The notes: generated by a model from the sequence alone, not told the origin. Positions 21,221 through 30,580 are shown, numbered from the stretch's first letter. The stretch is DNA of 64,000 nucleotides from Tepidamorphaceae bacterium (GCA_028289445.1 JANQPO010000024.1:21035-85034); one strand, 5' to 3'. A program made the numbers and translations.

Positions 21221-22326
21221 CCATTTCCCGCATCACCGTCTGGCAGGTCGACCTGCCCCTGTCGGAGCCTTATTGGCTTTCTGGCGGGCGATTGAAGTTC
21301 GAAGCGCTCGGTTCGACATTCGTGCGCATCGACACCGCCGACGGTCTTTCCGGCTGGGGTGAGGGGTGCCCCTGGGGGCACACCTATCTCCCGGCCCATG
21401 GCGCCGGCATTCGCGCTGCTTTCGAGGTCTTGGCGCCGGCGTTGGTCGGCCGCGATCCCTGCGCGCTCGACACGATCAACCGCGTGATGGACGAGACGCT
21501 GCCCGGACATCTTTATGCCAAATCGCCGCTGGACATGGCGTGTTGGGACATTCTGGGACTGTCCAGTGGACATCCACTATGGCGTCTCTTTGGCGGGGAT
21601 AAGTCGATACCGGTCCCGATCAACTCATCGATTGCGACGGGTACACCGGACGAAATGGTCGCGCGGATCGAAAAGGCGCGCGCCGCCGGCTATCGTGTCC
21701 ACTCCGCGAAGATCGGCGGAACCGACCCGGCTGTCGATGTCGCGCGCATTACTGCGATCGACGCCATGATAGAGCCGGGCGAGGCGATCACCTATGACGT
21801 CAATCGCGCCTGGGCGCCGGGCGTCGCGTTGCAAGTCCTCAACGCGGTCGACGCGCGGGCTTGGGTGGAGCAACCCTGTGAGACCATCCGGCAATGCGCG
21901 GAGGTTGCCGCGCGTGTCCCCCAGCCGGTCCTCTTGGACGAGTGTCTGCATACGCTCCAGGATCATCTGGATGCTTGGCGCACGGGCGGGTTCGCTGGCC
22001 TCAAAATCAAGCCGAACCGTGTCGGTGGATTGACCAAGGCGCGGCAAATCCGCGATCTGGCCCTTGCCGTTGGCTGGCAGATGCACATTGAGGATACGGG
22101 CGGTTCGGCTCTGGCCGATACGGCGGCGATCCATCTGGCGAGTGCAACGCCGCAGACGCACCGTTTGGCAAGCTGGCTCTGTCACGCGCATCTGGCCGTC
22201 GACCCGGTGCCTGGCCAGGGAGCACGCAACATCGATGGCCTGGCCACGCCGCCACGCGATCCCGGTCTTGGTGTCACGCCTGATCCGCATCGCCTCGGCG
22301 ATCCTGTCGCTGTCTATGAGGGTTGA
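21217..22326 (+). CDS. Enolase-superfamily racemase/dehydratase (paralog 2)
   Basis: 369 residues, starting in an ATGA overlap with paralog 1. Predicted catalytic set: Lys165 (SAKIGG), Asp194 (YDVN), Glu219 (VEQP), Asp241/Glu242 (LLDE) and Lys263/Lys265 (LKIKPNRVGG). The loop after strand eight reads EDTGGSALAD rather than the ED(S/T)WG of paralogs 1 and 3. This replaces a Trp that could stack on a quaternary ammonium, so the substrate may differ. The capping-domain 20s loop is SGGRLKFEA. Racemase or dehydratase of an amino or hydroxy acid; not resolved. Confidence 0.82.
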   Translation: MTISRITVWQVDLPLSEPYWLSGGRLKFEALGSTFVRIDTADGLSGWGEGCPWGHTYLPAHGAGIRAAFEVLAPALVGRDPCALDTINRVMDETLPGHLYAKSPLDMACWDILGLSSGHPLWRLFGGDKSIPVPINSSIATGTPDEMVARIEKARAAGYRVHSAKIGGTDPAVDVARITAIDAMIEPGEAITYDVNRAWAPGVALQVLNAVDARAWVEQPCETIRQCAEVAARVPQPVLLDECLHTLQDHLDAWRTGGFAGLKIKPNRVGGLTKARQIRDLALAVGWQMHIEDTGGSALADTAAIHLASATPQTHRLASWLCHAHLAVDPVPGQGARNIDGLATPPRDPGLGVTPDPHRLGDPVAVYEG

Positions 22327-22327
22327 G

Positions 22328-23431
22328 ATGCGGATCACCGGGATCACGGTGTGGCAGGTGCCACTGACGAGTCATGAGACCTATTACATGGCCGACGGCA
22401 AGACCTGCGACACGGTCGACACCGTCGTCGTCCGGCTCGAAACCGACTCTGACCATTCCGGTTGGGGTGAAGTCTGCCCGATACCAGGATACCTGCCTGC
22501 CTACGCTGACGGGGTGGCGCCGGCGATCGGCGAAATCGCGCCGGTCTTGATCGATGCCGATCCAGTCGGGCCGGATGCCGTCATGGCGCGGCTCGAAGCC
22601 AAATTGCCTGATCACCGCTATGCCAAATCGGCGATCGATATCGCGTTATGGGACCTGACCGGAAAGGCCGCCGGTCTGCCGCTTCACGCGCTCCTGGGTG
22701 GCCGGTGCGCTACCGATCTGCCGCTCTATCATTCCATCACCTGTACCGCGCCCGACGACATGGCGCGGATCGCCAATGAGGCGCAACGGACCGGGATTGC
22801 CCAGTTTCAAGCGAAACTTGGCTGCGACGGCGACTGGCAGGCGGATGTCGCGCGTCTCAGGCGCGTTCGCGAGGCGGTCGGACCCGGCCCGCTCGTCTAT
22901 GGCGACTGGAACTGCGGTGCGACCCGGCTTCATGCAACGCGGGTCGGTCGCGCGGTTGCCGATCTGGATGTCATGCTGGAGCAGCCGTGCCGGACGCTTG
23001 ACGACTGCGCCGCCGTGCGCGCGGCGACCGGGCTGGCGATGAAGATCGATGAAAACGCCTACGATACGGCCAGCCTTCTACGAGCGTATGCGCTCGGCTG
23101 TATGGATGTTGTTGCCGTCAAACTGTCGAAATTCGGTGGCCTTGGCGCGGCGCGCCGGGCGCGTGACCTGTGCGGCCACCTGGGTGCGCAAATGTGCGTC
23201 GAGGACACTTGGGGTTCGGATATCGCGATGATGGCGGCGTTGCATCTGGCGACCGCCACGGACCCGTCGATGGTTCTGAACGTTTGCGATCTCTCGGGCT
23301 ACGCGGCGCCGCGCCTCGATCCAAATGCGCCTCGCCGCGAAAATGGACGGATCGCGATCGGCGATGACCCTGGCCTGGGCGTCGAACCGGACCCGGACGT
23401 TTTGGGCGAGCCGGTCGCGGTCTTTGATTGA
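22328..23431 (+). CDS. Enolase-superfamily epimerase, closest in catalytic numbering to HpbD (paralog 3)
   Basis: 367 residues; the ATG at 22328 follows the previous stop by one base. Predicted acid-base lysines are Lys163 (FQAKLG) and Lys265 (VVAVKLSKFGG). Metal ligands are Asp193 (YGDWN), Glu219 (LEQP) and Asp241/Glu242 (KIDEN); Trp295 lies in EDTWGSD. The 163/265 Lys pair is the numbering I recall for 4-hydroxyproline-betaine 2-epimerase (HpbD). That makes this the best candidate in the window for a betaine epimerase, alongside the Rieske demethylase and DMGDH-like genes. Function is inferred, not demonstrated. Confidence 0.83.
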   Translation: MRITGITVWQVPLTSHETYYMADGKTCDTVDTVVVRLETDSDHSGWGEVCPIPGYLPAYADGVAPAIGEIAPVLIDADPVGPDAVMARLEAKLPDHRYAKSAIDIALWDLTGKAAGLPLHALLGGRCATDLPLYHSITCTAPDDMARIANEAQRTGIAQFQAKLGCDGDWQADVARLRRVREAVGPGPLVYGDWNCGATRLHATRVGRAVADLDVMLEQPCRTLDDCAAVRAATGLAMKIDENAYDTASLLRAYALGCMDVVAVKLSKFGGLGAARRARDLCGHLGAQMCVEDTWGSDIAMMAALHLATATDPSMVLNVCDLSGYAAPRLDPNAPRRENGRIAIGDDPGLGVEPDPDVLGEPVAVFD

Positions 23432-23443
23432 ATGGAGATGACC

Positions 23444-24724
23444 ATGAAAGCCGATAGCACGCAGGCTGACTGGATCGCGAGGGCCAACACCGTTTTGCCG
23501 GTCGGCGGTTTCGGCAACTTCGACCCATCCATCGTCATTCGCGAGGGGAAGGGCGCCCGCGTCATCGACGAAGATGGCAACGCCTATGTCGACTATCTGA
23601 TCGGTTCCGGTCCGATGCTGTTGGGCCATGGCCATCCCGAAGTGCTTGAGGCCGTCGCGGAACAGATCGGCAAAGGGTTCACGTTCTTCGCCAACAATGC
23701 GCGGGGCATCGAACTGGCCGAAGAGCTGGTCGCCTCGGTCGCCTGTGCCGAACAGGTGCGCTACGTCTCGACCGGTGGCGAGGCGGATATGTATGCGATC
23801 CGGTTGGCCCGCGCCCACACGGGACGCGACAAGATCGTCAAGTTCGAGGGCGGCTATCACGGCATGTCGGGCGAGGCGTTGATGAGTTTGGCGCCGACGC
23901 GGCTGGAAAACTTTCCGCTGGCCGTTCCCGACTCCGCCGGTATTCCCGAGAGCGTTCGCGACCAGATGCTGATCGCGCCGTTCAATGATGCGGACTTCGC
24001 TAGATCGCTGATCTCCGAATATGCTGACGAGATCGCGGCCGTCATCGTCGAGCCTCTGCAGCGGTTGATTCCGCCCGCACCCGGTTTCCTGGAAGCGCTG
24101 CGTGAGGAAACGGCGCGCCGCGGTATCGTGCTGATCTTCGACGAGGTCGTCACAGGATACCGGCTGGCCTATGGCGGCGCGCAGGAAAAATACGGCGTCG
24201 TTCCCGATCTCTGTACGCTCGGCAAGACGATCGGCGGCGGCTTTCCGCTGGCAGCAATCGCCGGAACGGCCGAGATCATGGCACATTTCGACAAAGCGAA
24301 GGCCGGTGCGGGAGGCTTCACCTATCAGGTCGGAACGCTCTCCGGGAATCCGGTCGCGGCCGTTGCCGGGTTGAAGACGCTGGAGATTTTGCGCCGTCCG
24401 GGAAGCTACGAGCGGCTTTACGAGAATGGCCGGGCGGTGATGAGCGCCTTGGAGCGGCACCTCACAGCCGCCGGTATCGCTCATCAGATTGTTGGCGATC
24501 CCGTGCTCTTCGATGTCGTCTTCACTGGCAAAGCGGTGGTCGACTATCGTGGTGTGCTTGCCGGCGATGCCGAAATGGCCAAGCGCTTCAATCGCGCGCT
24601 GCGAGACAAGGGAATCTTGAAGCCGGACGGCAAGTTCTACATCTCCCTGGCGCTGACCGAAGACGATTTGGCGCAAACAGAAGCGGCCATTGCCTACGCA
24701 GCGGAGACGTTGGGCGAAACCTAG
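23444..24724 (+). CDS. Class III PLP aminotransferase, glutamate-1-semialdehyde aminomutase-like
   Basis: 426 residues from the ATG at 23444, which has GGAG 6-9 nt upstream; an ATG at 23432 is in frame but lacks an SD. Fold-type I motifs: VSTGGEADMYAIRLARAHTG, GGYHGMSGE, FDEVVTGYR and the Schiff-base Lys in LGKTIGGGFP. It resembles HemL but the context is catabolic, so an amino or semialdehyde aminotransferase acting on a betaine-derived carbon skeleton is likelier than tetrapyrrole synthesis. It ends the plus arm and overlaps the convergent methyltransferase stop by 4 bp. Confidence 0.82.
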   Translation: MKADSTQADWIARANTVLPVGGFGNFDPSIVIREGKGARVIDEDGNAYVDYLIGSGPMLLGHGHPEVLEAVAEQIGKGFTFFANNARGIELAEELVASVACAEQVRYVSTGGEADMYAIRLARAHTGRDKIVKFEGGYHGMSGEALMSLAPTRLENFPLAVPDSAGIPESVRDQMLIAPFNDADFARSLISEYADEIAAVIVEPLQRLIPPAPGFLEALREETARRGIVLIFDEVVTGYRLAYGGAQEKYGVVPDLCTLGKTIGGGFPLAAIAGTAEIMAHFDKAKAGAGGFTYQVGTLSGNPVAAVAGLKTLEILRRPGSYERLYENGRAVMSALERHLTAAGIAHQIVGDPVLFDVVFTGKAVVDYRGVLAGDAEMAKRFNRALRDKGILKPDGKFYISLALTEDDLAQTEAAIAYAAETLGET

Positions 24725-26283
24725 CTCGCCGGCGCTCGCATGCGCGCTGGATCGAGGTGAATTGCATATCGGTCTCGGATCGCGCTGTCCGTTGCGCTAT
24801 CCAGATAGTCAGGGAAATGACTGGCGAGGACTTCGCGTGCCGTTTCTCGCGCGCGTGCCCAGATGTCGGGCGCGCCGCTTTCAGCCCAGACATTCGGGTC
24901 ATCCCGATTCGCCAGCGGCGGATAAAAGTAGTCGCGCTGCATCGCTGCCATCGTGTGGGCACTTCCAAGGAAATGCCCTTCGCCAGCAACCACCGCCTTG
25001 ATGGCCTCGAAGCCGAGCGTTTCCTCCGTCACCTCAATTCCGCGTATCATGCGCGTGACGTGACCCAGCATTTCGTTGTCGAGAACGAACGCCTCGAACG
25101 AGGTGCCCAGCAGGCTCGCCATCATGCCGGTCGACTCGTAGACGATGTTCGTTCCGGCCAGACCGGCCGCGAGCGCTGCGATCGCCTTTTCGGAGCCCAT
25201 TTGGGCGTCGACCGCTTTGGCGTCGGCCATCGAGCACGCCGCGCCGCCTGGAAGCCCCAGCCAGTTGGCGATCTGACCCGATGCCGCGTTCATGACACTG
25301 ATCTCTCCGCCGCCGCCACAAAAGGCGCCGGTCCGCAGGTCGATGACCAATGGCCAGTTGGAGAAGATCATCGGATAGCCGGGCGCGAAAAGGTTGACCA
25401 TGACAAGTGCCGCAAGGGTTTCGGCCGTGGTCTGCGCCAACATACCAGCCAGTGTCGCAGGCGCCGTTGCGCCGGACTGAGCCGCGATGATCGCATTGAT
25501 CGGCACGCCACGCTTGATGCAGGCGAGCGTTACATCGACGGCATCCTCGCCATAGCGCAGCGGAGAGATGATCGGCGATATGTGCGCTTTGCAGAACGGG
25601 CGTTCTTTAAAACGGCCTTCACCGCCGAGCGCCAGATCGAACATGTCGACAATCGGGTCGACATGGGCGGCGAGCGTGAAACTCGTTCCAACAGGTTTGG
25701 CGGTGCCGGCAATCAGCGCATAAGCGGTGTTGATGTCGAGATCGAAGATGTCCTCGACATCGGTCGCGACACAGCAGCGCGTGAACCAAGAGACCTGGCT
25801 CAGCGTGTCGGCCAGACGCGTGAAGTCGTAGAGATCGGCCAAGGTCGCGTCGCGATAGAGACCGCTGTCGATATCAAGCGTGCGAACGGCGGCGCCGCCG
25901 GTACCGAAGTAAACTCGGTCGCCGCCGATCTCGATGTCGTGCTTGGGGTCGCGGCCATAAAGGGCCACGGTTTTCGCGGCGCCCGCGATGATGTCCTCGA
26001 CCAGGGCGCGCGGGAAATGAACGCGGCCATCGGTCCCGACCGTTGCGCCTTTCTCGACCGCCCGGTCGGCCAGAACCGAAGGAACCTCGCCCATCCCGAT
26101 CTCCGCCAGGATGCGAATCGCGGTGTCGTAGATCGCCGCGATGTCTTGATCACTCAGCGGGCGGTATTGTCCGCCGCGCTGACCCGGTGGACAGGGATCA
26201 ACCTCAGGTGATCCCGACAGGCGCGCGGCGGTGCGTGCCTTGCGACCGCCGCTGCGGCGCGACGATTTTTCGGCGTAAGTCAT
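24721..26283 (-). CDS. MttB-family (trimethylamine/glycine betaine) corrinoid methyltransferase, non-pyrrolysine
   Basis: 520 residues, TIM-barrel COG5598 family. The ATG at 26283 follows GGAGAGGCCC; the frame extends upstream without protein character. The frame is uninterrupted, with no in-frame TAG, so it is not the pyrrolysine trimethylamine enzyme but the widespread MtgB-like group, which demethylates quaternary amines such as glycine betaine or proline betaine to a corrinoid protein. No MtbC-type corrinoid protein or RamA activator gene is in the window. Convergent with the aminotransferase; divergent from the second DMGDH-like gene at 26441, with a 157-bp gap. Confidence 0.84.
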   Translation of the reverse strand: MTYAEKSSRRSGGRKARTAARLSGSPEVDPCPPGQRGGQYRPLSDQDIAAIYDTAIRILAEIGMGEVPSVLADRAVEKGATVGTDGRVHFPRALVEDIIAGAAKTVALYGRDPKHDIEIGGDRVYFGTGGAAVRTLDIDSGLYRDATLADLYDFTRLADTLSQVSWFTRCCVATDVEDIFDLDINTAYALIAGTAKPVGTSFTLAAHVDPIVDMFDLALGGEGRFKERPFCKAHISPIISPLRYGEDAVDVTLACIKRGVPINAIIAAQSGATAPATLAGMLAQTTAETLAALVMVNLFAPGYPMIFSNWPLVIDLRTGAFCGGGGEISVMNAASGQIANWLGLPGGAACSMADAKAVDAQMGSEKAIAALAAGLAGTNIVYESTGMMASLLGTSFEAFVLDNEMLGHVTRMIRGIEVTEETLGFEAIKAVVAGEGHFLGSAHTMAAMQRDYFYPPLANRDDPNVWAESGAPDIWARARETAREVLASHFPDYLDSATDSAIRDRYAIHLDPARMRAPAS

Positions 26284-26440
26284 GGGCCTCTCCACGCTCT
26301 CATGCCTGATTTGAGACACGGAGCGCGCTTGGCGGCAAGCGGAGATTTTTCGACATCTCCGAACGCGTCGTGATGTTGCCATTGAAGCAGCGGGCCGTTG
26401 CTTGATAGCGTCTGCTTTTGACCCGCGTGGAGGCCGCCCG

Positions 26441-28861
26441 ATGAAGTCTCAGGCCCAAGTTGTCGTCATTGGCGGCGGTATCGCTGGCTGCTCGACGCTC
26501 TATCATCTGACCCAGGAGGGGATCACCGACTGCGTGCTCGTCGAGCGCGACGAGCTGACGTCCGGCACGACCTGGCATTCGGCGGCACAGGTGACGAATT
26601 TCGGCGCGACGCAAACCATGGTCGGCCTCAAGAGCCACTCCATCCGGCTCTACAAGGAGCTGGCCGACGATCCCGATTATCCGATCAACTATCACCACGG
26701 CACAGGCGGATTGCGGCTCGCCTCGACCGAGGATCACCTGGACGGTTACCGCCACTTCCTCTCGCTGGCGAAGGGCATGGGCGTCGATTTCGAACTGCTC
26801 GACGCCGACGAATGCAAGCGCCGCCATCCACTGATCACGACGGGCAATCTGCTAGGCGCGCTGTGGGATCCGCTCGATGGCGATATCGATCCGGCACAAC
26901 TTTGCCAATCGCTCGCGCGGCGGGCACGCAGAGCGGGCGCCGAGGTCTATCGGTTCAATCCCGTCACCGGTCTGACGCAGAACCCGGACAGCACCTGGAT
27001 CGTCCACACCGAGAAGGGCGATATCGCCTGCGAAAGCATCGTCAATGCCGGCGGCTATCGCTGCAATGAGGTCGGTGCGATGATGGGTGTGACCCATCCG
27101 GTCGTCTCAATGGAGCACCAATATCTTTTGACCGAGCCGATCCCGGAGATCGAGGCGCTCGACTTTCGGGTGCCGCTGATCCGGTGTCCGACCGACGACT
27201 TCTATTCCAGGCAGGAAAAGGCCGGTCTTCTCGTCGGCTTCTACGAACAGGACTGCAAGACTTGGGGTTTGGACGGTATCGATCCAGGCTTTGCCAACGC
27301 CCTTTGCCCCGATGATCTCGACCGCGTGGTCGATGTCATGGAAGGTGCGTTCGAGCGGCTTCCCTGTCTTACGGACGCCGGCATCCACTCCGTCATCAAT
27401 GGACCGATCACTTATACGCCTGACGGTCTGCCGCTGGTCGGTCGCATTCCGGGCAAGCGTAACGCCTTCTGCATCGTCGGCTTGCGTGCGGGTCTCGGCG
27501 AAGGCGGGGGACACGGCTGGCTGCTGGCGCAGATCATTGCCCATGGCGAGGCCTGCTACGACACCTGGTGTCTCGATCCGCGCCGCTTTACCCACCACGC
27601 CACCATCAACTACACGGCCGCAAAGGCGATCGAGGACTACCAGAATGAATTCCGCTTCCACATGCCCCATGAGTATCGCCCGGCAGGCCGGCGAGCGAAG
27701 ACAACGCCCCTGACCGACACGCTCGCCGAAATGGGCGCTGAATTCGGTGTCGTCAACGGCTGGGAGCGGGCAGCGTTCTTCAAGCCATCACCGGAGTTTC
27801 ACGAGCGCCATTCCTTCCGCTTCACCAATGCGTTTGATGTCGTGGCAGCGGAGGTGACGGCGGTCCAAAACGCGGTGGGGATCACCGAGGTATCCGGCTT
27901 CAATCGTTTCGAGATTACCGGCGCTGGTGTCCATGATTGGCTCGACGGTATCGTGTGCTCACGCGTGCCGCGCGCGCCCGGAAAGGTCGGACTGACATAT
28001 CTTCTCAATCACGACGGAAACGTGAAGGGCGAGGCGACGCTCGCAACGCTCGCGGACGACCGAGCCTGGTTCGGGTCTGCGGCAGCGGCCGAGTATCACG
28101 ACATGGATTGGTTGACCGATCACCTTCCGGCCGACGGATCGATCTGCATCGAGAGCCTGACCAATACGCATACGATCCTCGTCATAGCCGGTCCGAGGTC
28201 CCGCGATGTGCTGTCCGAAGCGATGCCGGATACGGACTGGTCGAAGGAGGCATTTCCCTGGCTTTCCGCCAAACCGATCGCGATCGGCGACGTCGACGCG
28301 ATAGCAATGGCCGTGTCGTTCTCCGGCGAACTGGCTTATGAACTGCACATCCCTAACGACGGCCTCGCGCGCGCATTCGACCTCTTATGCCAGGTCGGTC
28401 GGGGTTTCGGGATGACGCCCTTTGGGCTTTATGCCGTTGAATCGATGCGGATCGAGAAGGGTTTCCGGCACTGGAAAGCCGATCTGATCACCGAGTTCAA
28501 TCCGTTCGAAAGCGGGCTCGATCGCTTTGTGCGGCTCGATAACGAGTTTATCGGCAAAGCGGGCTTGCTCGACATGCAGGCTAAGGGACCCCGCCGATCC
28601 TTCGTCTCCCTCGTTGTCGACGACGACACGGCCCCGGCCCAACCAGGCGACAGTATCCTGGCGAACGAGCATGTTGTCGGTACCGTGACGTCGGCGGCAT
28701 GGGGCTATCGGGTCGGCAAGAACATTGCCATGGGCTTCGTCGATCCGGGCCACGCGCTGGTGGGAACGGAGCTGGCAGTGGAGGTTGTCGGCAGGTCGGT
28801 GCGGGCGATCGTGTGCGACTTTTGTCACTATGATCCAGGGTTTGAACGGGTGCGCGCTTAA
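26441..28861 (+). CDS. Dimethylglycine/sarcosine dehydrogenase-like flavoprotein with GcvT domain (copy 2)
   Basis: 806 residues, same architecture as the gene at 16528. The FAD domain begins VVVIGGGIAGCSTLYHL and keeps the candidate covalent-FAD His in TTWHSAAQ. The C-terminal folate-binding GcvT unit includes FSGELAYELHIP and SMRIEKGFRHW. The ATG at 26441 has GTGGAGG upstream; earlier in-frame starts lack protein character. It is divergent from the MttB-like gene, suggesting a shared regulatory region. It presumably demethylates a dimethylated or monomethylated amine made by the MttB or Rieske enzyme. Confidence 0.86.
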   Translation: MKSQAQVVVIGGGIAGCSTLYHLTQEGITDCVLVERDELTSGTTWHSAAQVTNFGATQTMVGLKSHSIRLYKELADDPDYPINYHHGTGGLRLASTEDHLDGYRHFLSLAKGMGVDFELLDADECKRRHPLITTGNLLGALWDPLDGDIDPAQLCQSLARRARRAGAEVYRFNPVTGLTQNPDSTWIVHTEKGDIACESIVNAGGYRCNEVGAMMGVTHPVVSMEHQYLLTEPIPEIEALDFRVPLIRCPTDDFYSRQEKAGLLVGFYEQDCKTWGLDGIDPGFANALCPDDLDRVVDVMEGAFERLPCLTDAGIHSVINGPITYTPDGLPLVGRIPGKRNAFCIVGLRAGLGEGGGHGWLLAQIIAHGEACYDTWCLDPRRFTHHATINYTAAKAIEDYQNEFRFHMPHEYRPAGRRAKTTPLTDTLAEMGAEFGVVNGWERAAFFKPSPEFHERHSFRFTNAFDVVAAEVTAVQNAVGITEVSGFNRFEITGAGVHDWLDGIVCSRVPRAPGKVGLTYLLNHDGNVKGEATLATLADDRAWFGSAAAAEYHDMDWLTDHLPADGSICIESLTNTHTILVIAGPRSRDVLSEAMPDTDWSKEAFPWLSAKPIAIGDVDAIAMAVSFSGELAYELHIPNDGLARAFDLLCQVGRGFGMTPFGLYAVESMRIEKGFRHWKADLITEFNPFESGLDRFVRLDNEFIGKAGLLDMQAKGPRRSFVSLVVDDDTAPAQPGDSILANEHVVGTVTSAAWGYRVGKNIAMGFVDPGHALVGTELAVEVVGRSVRAIVCDFCHYDPGFERVRA

Positions 28862-28959
28862 GGTCCGCTGAGTTGGCGCAATCGCTTAACACGCGCGGGC
28901 TAATGGTTCATACTCCGCGCGGTTGCGGCAGTGCGGCATAAAGGCGGTCCCAAAGTTCC

Positions 28960-30498
28960 ATGTCGGATCGTGTCCCGATGGAGTTCGAGTTGAAGCTCGA
29001 GCTCGACAGTGACGAGTGCGAGCATGTGCGTCGCGCTGTGATGACGCGTCTCCAGGACGATGCCGCCGCACAGGATGTCGACATGCGGTCGACGTATTTC
29101 GATACCGCGGATCAAGCCCTGCGCCGTGCTGGCGCATCGTTGCGGCTGCGCCGGGTCGAAGGCGTAACGCTTCAGACGGTTAAGATCGCAACCGAGGTGA
29201 AGGGTGGCATCTCCAACCCGGTCGAATATGAGGTTCAGGTCTTCAAGCAGCGACCTGAAATCTCGGCGATCCCGAACAAGAAAGCGCGCAAGGCGATCGA
29301 GACGCTCATCAACGGGTCGCCGCTTCGAAAACAGTTCGAAACCAATATGAAGCGCACAAAACTGCCGGTTCGATACGCACGCGGCGCGGCGGAACTGGCA
29401 CTTGATTGCGGACAGGTTCGCGCTGCGCGTCGCGCGTTAGATTTGTGCGAGCTAGAGCTTGAATTAAAGTCCGGGGATGCGGAATCCCTCATGGAAATCG
29501 CCTCGGACTTATTCGCCGATGTTCCGATCCGGTTCAGCGCGATGAGCAAGGCGGAACGCGGATATCGCCTGATCGACCGCATGACCGACGGCTCAAAGAC
29601 GCCGGCGCGCGCTGTATGGCCGAACCTGGAACCCAAGATGGACATCGCGACGGCGTTTCGGCACGTCACGGCATCGGCGGTCGATCAAGTGTTGTCGAAC
29701 TGGCAGGTGGTCTTGGTCAACGACGATCCCGAGGGTCCCCATCAGATGCGCATCGGCCTCAGGCGGCTGAGAACCGCGCTCAAAATCTTCAGGCCGGAGA
29801 TCGACACACCGGCGCTGCGCGAGCTTAACGACACGCTCAGAAAGGTTGCGCATCTCGTCGGTCGGCTTCGGGACCGCGATGTTCTTCTGTCCGACATCGT
29901 TGATCCGATAGCGACCCAGTTCGACGATGACGGCGCTGGCGCCGAGCTTCACGAACGCCTCATTGCCATCTGCGCGACCGAACGTCAGTCGGTGCGTGAA
30001 CAGCTTGGGCAGAACAAGTGGAACGGATTGCTCCTGCGCCTTGCCATGTTGCCGCATGGCGCGGGCTGGCAGGCACCCAAGCGCGCAACGGCGGTGGCGA
30101 AGCTGGCCAAGTCCGCGCTTGATGCCTGCTGGAGCAAGGTCACCAAACGCGCCAGACGTCTTGACAGGCTGAGCGAAGACGAGCGCCATCAGCTACGTAA
30201 GGATCTCAAGATGCTGCGCTATACGGCCGAGTTCGTTTCATCGCTCTACTCGAAGAAGGACACGAAACGCTTCATCGCTGCACTTAAGGGGTTGCAGGAC
30301 GACTTCGGCTATCTCAACGACGTCGCGCTGACTCGGACCCTTCCCGATGTTCTCGGCTCGGAGGCCGACGCGCATCCCGCACTCCAACGCGCCATTGGGT
30401 TCACGCTTGGATGGCACACCCAGCACGCGGAGCACGCCTTCGCTGAAGCCTCCGGCGACTGGGCCCGCCTGCGCAAACAACCAAAATTCTGGCGCTAA
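28960..30498 (+). CDS. CYTH-CHAD domain protein (inorganic triphosphatase-like)
   Basis: 512 residues. An N-terminal CYTH domain has the ExExK signature EFELK at residues 8-12 and further basic/acidic strands to about residue 200, the triphosphate-tunnel fold that hydrolyses tripolyphosphate or binds polyphosphate. A C-terminal CHAD domain (~220-505) is all-helical with conserved His/Arg patches (HQMRIGLRRLRTALK, HQLRKDLKMLRYTAEF) and is linked to polyphosphate binding. The architecture equals that of E. coli YgiF. It stands in front of a Pho-box-controlled gene, in keeping with phosphate metabolism. Confidence 0.88.
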   Translation: MSDRVPMEFELKLELDSDECEHVRRAVMTRLQDDAAAQDVDMRSTYFDTADQALRRAGASLRLRRVEGVTLQTVKIATEVKGGISNPVEYEVQVFKQRPEISAIPNKKARKAIETLINGSPLRKQFETNMKRTKLPVRYARGAAELALDCGQVRAARRALDLCELELELKSGDAESLMEIASDLFADVPIRFSAMSKAERGYRLIDRMTDGSKTPARAVWPNLEPKMDIATAFRHVTASAVDQVLSNWQVVLVNDDPEGPHQMRIGLRRLRTALKIFRPEIDTPALRELNDTLRKVAHLVGRLRDRDVLLSDIVDPIATQFDDDGAGAELHERLIAICATERQSVREQLGQNKWNGLLLRLAMLPHGAGWQAPKRATAVAKLAKSALDACWSKVTKRARRLDRLSEDERHQLRKDLKMLRYTAEFVSSLYSKKDTKRFIAALKGLQDDFGYLNDVALTRTLPDVLGSEADAHPALQRAIGFTLGWHTQHAEHAFAEASGDWARLRKQPKFWR

Positions 30499-30514
30499 GC
30501 ACCCCAATCGTGCC

Positions 30515-30532
30515 CTGTCATTTGGGTGTCAT
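30515..30532 (+). promoter_or_regulatory. Pho box (PhoB binding site)
   Basis: CTGTCAT-TTGG-GTGTCAT is an 11-bp-period direct repeat matching the alphaproteobacterial/enteric PhoB consensus (CTGTCAT-N4-CTGTCAT) at 13 of 14 repeat positions. It is 48 bp upstream of the next ATG and 16 bp after the CYTH-CHAD stop. It predicts phosphate-starvation induction of the phytase-like gene. Confidence 0.8.
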
Positions 30533-30580
30533 CTCGCTCCCCTAATCGCTGAGGCATTCAGCGAACAATGGAGACGCGCG

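Noticed and set aside
23078..24676. 532-codon minus-strand frame opposite the third enolase-superfamily gene and the aminotransferase
   Set aside because: The plus strand has clear families with catalytic motifs and overlapping operon junctions; the opposite frame is a shadow.
24721..26283. Pyrrolysine-containing trimethylamine methyltransferase
   Set aside because: No in-frame TAG within the gene and no pyl genes nearby; assigned to the non-pyrrolysine MttB group.
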